Source of the DNA: an uncultured bacterium
Lineage (GTDB): Bacteria > Bacillota > Clostridia > Lachnospirales > Lachnospiraceae
NCBI GenBank assembly: GCA_947073545.1
Contig: CAMTMP010000003.1
Coordinates: 62,001-126,000, forward strand
Length of the DNA stretch: 64,000 bases
Direction: 5' to 3'
Every line of letters starts with the position of its first letter. The first letter of the stretch is position 1. The position numbers were made by a program, and so were the translations under genes. Shown piece after piece: positions 60,696-64,000 of this stretch. The notes beneath the pieces are model-generated. The model saw only the letters and a program-made list of their open reading frames with translations, ran no database searches and was not told the origin of the DNA.

Positions 60696-61460
60696 ATGGA
60701 TAGAAAGCGGGAGAAAAATCGAAAAGTTTTAGTGATCATACCGGCCTTTAACGAGGCGGAAAATATCGTACATGTGGTAAAGCATATGATGGAGGCAGCG
60801 CCACAGTACGATTATCTGGTAATCAACGACGGGTCCACCGACAACACGCTCGACCTGTGCCGGGAGGAGAATTTTCACTATCTGGATCTTTCCATCAATA
60901 TGGGAATCGGCGGCGCGGTGCAGGCGGGGTATGTCTATGCACGCAAATATGATTATGACATTGCCGTACAGATGGATGGGGACGGACAGCACGATATCGC
61001 GTATCTGGACAGGCTTCTGGAACCGATTATCAGCAGGGAGGCCGATGTGGTGATCGGTTCCCGTTTTCTGGAAAAGGAAGGGTTCCAGTCTTCGGCAAGC
61101 CGCAGGATGGGCATCAATATCCTGAGCGCATTGATCTGGCTGACGACCGGGAAGCGTATCATGGATGTGACCAGCGGCTACCGTGCGGTGAACAAAATGT
61201 TTATCCGGATTTACAGTGATGACTATCCGATGGATTATCCGGAGCCGGAGGCTATTGTGGCTGCGATCATGCATCTGGGAAGGGTGAAAGAGGTGCCGGT
61301 GCAGATGCGGGCAAGGGAAGGCGGAACCAGCTCCATCACCTTCAAAAAATCCATTTATTATATGATTAAGGTCACTCTGGCGATACTGATCTGCAGGATG
61401 GGGTATGGGATACGCAGAGGCAGGCGGGAGGATCTTCAGATTACGCCGGGGAAGGAGTAA
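60696..61460 (+). CDS. GT2 polyprenyl-phosphate sugar synthase (DPM1/GtrB-like)
   Basis: A 254-residue GT2 protein. 'VIIPAFNEAENIVHVV', 'VINDGSTDNT', 'MGIGGAVQAGYVYA', 'QMDGDGQHD' (DxDGQH), 'VIGSRFLEKEG' and 'DVTSGYRAVNK' are the DPM1/GtrB signature. It would make polyprenyl-phosphate hexose on the cytosolic face from a nucleotide sugar, for use by a GT-C enzyme outside. The DUF2304 protein directly downstream is the common partner of such synthases in Firmicutes, and the GT-C-like membrane protein directly upstream may be the user. The ribosome site is weak (ATAAGGA, 11 bp away). Confidence 0.9.
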   Translation: MDRKREKNRKVLVIIPAFNEAENIVHVVKHMMEAAPQYDYLVINDGSTDNTLDLCREENFHYLDLSINMGIGGAVQAGYVYARKYDYDIAVQMDGDGQHDIAYLDRLLEPIISREADVVIGSRFLEKEGFQSSASRRMGINILSALIWLTTGKRIMDVTSGYRAVNKMFIRIYSDDYPMDYPEPEAIVAAIMHLGRVKEVPVQMRAREGGTSSITFKKSIYYMIKVTLAILICRMGYGIRRGRREDLQITPGKE

Positions 61461-61465
61461 GGAAT

Positions 61466-61843
61466 ATGATACCTGCTACACTGAGATTGACGTTGATTGT
61501 TGCAGTGGTCTGCTATTTTGTGGTGATTCTCTATTTTTTAAAGCAGAAGGCGCTCAATTTGAAATATACGCTGCTGTGGCTGGTGGCCGGTCTGGTTATG
61601 GGTATTCTGGTTGTTGTGCCGGAGCTTCTTGTGAAGATTATTCATATATTCGGCATTCAAGATAATATGAACGGCCTGTTCCTGTTTGCAATCGGATTTA
61701 TAATCATGATTTTGCTGTCCCTGACATCGATTGCGTCAAGACAGAACCGTAAACTGAGGACTTTGACACAGGAACTTGCCATTTTGGAGAAGCGGGTGCG
61801 TGAACTGGAAGGACAGGACACAAAGCTGTCCGGGCAGGAATAA
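61466..61843 (+). CDS. DUF2304 small membrane protein
   Basis: A 125-residue protein with three hydrophobic segments (about 6-26, 33-56, 68-88) and a C-terminal coiled-coil-like tail ('RKLRTLTQELAILEKRVRELE'). This is the DUF2304 layout. Such genes regularly follow DPM1/GtrB-like GT2 genes, and here the start is 5 bp after that stop with GGAGTAAGGA upstream. It may anchor the synthase or help flip the lipid-linked sugar, but that is inference. Confidence 0.85.
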   Translation: MIPATLRLTLIVAVVCYFVVILYFLKQKALNLKYTLLWLVAGLVMGILVVVPELLVKIIHIFGIQDNMNGLFLFAIGFIIMILLSLTSIASRQNRKLRTLTQELAILEKRVRELEGQDTKLSGQE

Positions 61844-61856
61844 ACCGTAAGGAGCT

Positions 61857-63776
61857 ATGGAAACATATATGACATACAGGATGAGGCGGCGGGGGATACT
61901 GTGTTTTCTTCTTATTTCCCTGATTGCAGTCGTGGTGTTAATGGAAAAAAGCGAACATATCCGTATTGAGAAAAACGGCGATTATATGAAGAACTTCCGT
62001 TTTGTGCTGGGTAATTCCGCATCGGAGCAGGAAATATTCTGTTTTGCGGATGAGGAGAAGAAAGTAAATTATTTGTTTCTCCCTTCCTACGCGAGACTTA
62101 AGGATGTGCGGATTTCTTTTGCCGGGGCCAGAAATGTGGTCTTTGCGGGAGCGAAAGGGGAAGTTTCGCTTGTAAACGGCGAGGACATCGGGGCACTTGC
62201 GTACGACGAAAAATATGATGTATATTTTTGTGGAAAAAACGGCGAAAAACTGGAAAAACAGGAAGTGATCATCATGCATTCGGCCGGTCTTCCGGCTGTT
62301 TTTCTGGAGACGGAAAGCGGTTCTATGGAAATGCTTAATGCGGATAAAAGCTACGCGGAAAAGGGCCGGATTGTTTTGTTTGATGCAGACGGCGCTGTGG
62401 TGTGTGCGGACAAACTGAACCGCATTTCAGGGAGAGGAAATTCCACTTGGGCTTACCCGAAGAAATCATACGGCATCCGGCTGAAAAACAAGGCTGATCT
62501 CTTTGGAATGGGAAGCGCAGACAACTGGATTCTTCTGAGTAATGTGGAAGACCGTTCTTATATCAGAAACAAGATTACCTATGACATGAGTGTGGCGGCA
62601 GGGATGACGGGATCGCCGCAGTCGCAGTATATTGATCTCTATGTAAATCACAGATATCATGGCATGTACCAGCTCTGTGAGAAAGTAGAGATCGATCCCG
62701 AGAGGGTGCCGATCAGAGATCTGGAGGCGGAAAACAAAAATTTGAACAAAGATATTGAGAACTGCGGACGTTTCGTAACCGAGACAAAGAAAGGGGCAGC
62801 GCTTTTCGCCGAGCCGCGCGATCTGACAGGGGGATACCTTTTAGAGAGGGATGTAGTGGAAAAATTTAATGGGGAAATCAGCGGATTTTATACGGAGACG
62901 CTGAAAGACCTGTATACGGTTAAAGAACCGTCATATGCCTCGGAGGCGCAGGTGGATTATATCAGCGGTCTGGTCAACGGGATGGAGCGGGCTGTCGCTT
63001 CGGAGGACGGCGTCGATCCGGAAACGGGGATGCACTACACCGATTATATTGATATACGCTCCTTTGCGCAGAAATATATTGTGGAAGAATTGTGTAAGAA
63101 TAACGGCGCGGGTGCGACCAGTTCTTTCTTCTATAAACCTGACGATTCGGTCAGTGAGAAGCTGTTTGCCGGGCCGGTGTGGGACTACGATAAGGCGTAT
63201 GCCAATCTGACGGGTATTAACGAATCGGCCAAGGATTTATGCTACCTGATACAGCGGGGAACAGATCCGACGACGCTTTTTTGGCATTTGAACAGGCATA
63301 CCGATTTCCGGCAGGCGGTGTCGGTGTGCTACCGGGAGTTTTTTGCAGACTATATGCTGGACATCATGGACGAAAAAATTGACGAATATATATCGGAGAT
63401 TGACACGGCCAAGGACATGGATCTGGTCAGATGGAAGGAAATTTATGGGGAATCGGTGGATTATGAGGGCGAGGTACAGCGGATTCGGGATTTCCTGTCG
63501 GAGCGAAAGCCGTTTCTGGATGCAGTATGGGCAGGAGAAAAAGAAGTATGTACAGTACAGTTTCTAACGGAAGAGGGAATCACATGCAACTACGTGAGTG
63601 TGGTAAAGGGAGCGTGTATGGAGAGAATGCCGGGAGCGGAGCCGGGCACACAGGAAGGGAATCGGGTGTTTGACGGCTGGTATACGCAGGACGGGACGCT
63701 TATTGACAGGGAGACGCCGATCGAGGAGGATATCACTGTGTATGCGAAATATCATGAAGTATCCGAAACGGGTTGA
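61857..63776 (+). CDS. CotH-family kinase-like protein with InlB-like repeat, second copy
   Basis: A 639-residue protein with an N-terminal membrane segment (about 11-27). CotH landmarks: ISGRGNSTWAYPKKSYGIRL (core at 190-198), 'DLYVNHRYHGMYQLCEKVEI', 'GGYLLERD' and GPVWDYDKAYA (D443, D445). The C-terminal 65 residues, 'VQFLTEEGITCNYVSVVKG...VFDGWYTQDGTLIDRETPI', are a clear InlB/Listeria-Bacteroides repeat ending in 'ITVYAKY'. It is paralogous to the protein at 48652-50541. An outside phosphotransfer role on a protein or glycan is possible. AAGGAG lies very close to the ATG; ATG at 61869 is an alternative. Confidence 0.88.
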   Translation: METYMTYRMRRRGILCFLLISLIAVVVLMEKSEHIRIEKNGDYMKNFRFVLGNSASEQEIFCFADEEKKVNYLFLPSYARLKDVRISFAGARNVVFAGAKGEVSLVNGEDIGALAYDEKYDVYFCGKNGEKLEKQEVIIMHSAGLPAVFLETESGSMEMLNADKSYAEKGRIVLFDADGAVVCADKLNRISGRGNSTWAYPKKSYGIRLKNKADLFGMGSADNWILLSNVEDRSYIRNKITYDMSVAAGMTGSPQSQYIDLYVNHRYHGMYQLCEKVEIDPERVPIRDLEAENKNLNKDIENCGRFVTETKKGAALFAEPRDLTGGYLLERDVVEKFNGEISGFYTETLKDLYTVKEPSYASEAQVDYISGLVNGMERAVASEDGVDPETGMHYTDYIDIRSFAQKYIVEELCKNNGAGATSSFFYKPDDSVSEKLFAGPVWDYDKAYANLTGINESAKDLCYLIQRGTDPTTLFWHLNRHTDFRQAVSVCYREFFADYMLDIMDEKIDEYISEIDTAKDMDLVRWKEIYGESVDYEGEVQRIRDFLSERKPFLDAVWAGEKEVCTVQFLTEEGITCNYVSVVKGACMERMPGAEPGTQEGNRVFDGWYTQDGTLIDRETPIEEDITVYAKYHEVSETG

Positions 63777-63798
63777 AAAGGGGAAGAAAGGATTGGCA

Positions 63799-64000
63799 AT
63801 GCTAGATATTGCGGTTGATTTGTTGTGGCTTCGCCCCCAAAAGGTAGGGGGCACCGAATTTTATATCAGAAATCTGCTGGACGGTTTCCTGCGGCTTGAG
63901 GAGCCTTTTCACCTTTCTTTGATGGTGTCGAGAGACAACAAGGAGACCTTCCGGCATTATACCCAGGATAAGCGGATTTCCCTTTTGGAGACGAAGGTGG
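63799..64000 (+). CDS. N-terminal fragment of a GT4 glycosyltransferase
   Basis: The first 67 codons are in the window. DLLWLRPQKVGGTEFYIRN is the typical GT4 opening with the Gly-Gly-x-E loop for a family that usually begins 'LLWLRPG..GGTE'. AAAGGATTGGCA precedes the ATG, 22 bp after the CotH gene stop. The rest lies outside the window. Confidence 0.8.
   Translation, partial: MLDIAVDLLWLRPQKVGGTEFYIRNLLDGFLRLEEPFHLSLMVSRDNKETFRHYTQDKRISLLETKV

Overview
The window looks like one very large surface-polysaccharide (exopolysaccharide/capsule) biosynthesis locus from a Gram-positive anaerobe of the Clostridia, most likely a gut Lachnospiraceae. The grounds are Firmicute-type Shine-Dalgarno sites (GGAGG variants) in front of almost every gene, frequent GTG/TTG starts, G+C that looks near 50% with AT-rich spacers, and family content typical of that group (CotH kinases with InlB-like repeats, GT-D/DUF1792, DUF6020 and DUF6056 membrane proteins, DUF2304). 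I could not run a taxonomic search. All 51 protein genes called, including two cut by the window edges and one frameshifted, are on the + strand. No tRNA, rRNA, CRISPR array, transposase or convincing intrinsic terminator was seen.

Layout. 1-8.3 kb: end of a glycosyltransferase, then sugar-nucleotide enzymes (TviB/WbpO-type dehydrogenase, TviC/WbpP-type epimerase; predicted product UDP-GalNAcA), a formyltransferase and three GT4 enzymes. 8.3-17 kb: a DltABCD-like module (SGNH protein, AMP-forming adenylating enzyme, carrier protein, MBOAT protein) with a formyltransferase gene embedded in it, flanked by polytopic membrane proteins. 17-24.5 kb: a CE4-like deacetylase, two asparagine-synthase-like amidotransferases, a GT4 and a second SGNH protein. 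24.8-33.3 kb: GT2, two GT11-like fucosyltransferases, an ABC exporter, DUF5672 and GT17-like transferases. 33.4-44.9 kb: the classical core, with a Wzy-like polymerase, WbaP-like priming phosphotransferase, GT4, O-acetyltransferase, two GT2, GT11, pyruvyltransferase, Wzx flippase and a GH88/105-like hydrolase. 45-51.9 kb: a second Wzy-like protein, a GT26-GT4 fusion, CotH kinase and GT4. 51.9-56.4 kb: a radical SAM protein, a GT4, a frameshifted fucosyltransferase-like gene and a GT-D enzyme, bounded by two copies of an unusual 139-153 bp structured repeat. 56.5-64 kb: a CysE-like acetyltransferase, second ABC exporter, membrane protein, a polyprenyl-phosphate sugar synthase with its DUF2304 partner, a second CotH kinase and the start of another GT4.

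How the genes may work together (inference). WbaP loads the first sugar-phosphate on undecaprenyl phosphate. The many GTs extend it with GalNAcA-type uronic acids, possibly amidated by the AsnB-like enzymes, and with N-formyl or fucosyl branches. Wzx or the PglK-like ABC proteins flip the lipid-linked unit and the Wzy-like proteins polymerise it. Pyruvyl, acetyl and possibly aminoacyl groups decorate it.

The most novel-looking system is the Dlt-like cassette at 10.1-15.5 kb. A formyltransferase with all three catalytic residues overlaps the adenylating-enzyme gene by 4 bp and precedes the carrier-protein gene. This suggests that an N-formyl-aminoacyl (or formylated acyl) group is made on the carrier and passed by MBOAT/SGNH proteins to an extracellular glycan. 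The second notable item is the paired structured repeat bounding the 51.9-56.4 kb block.
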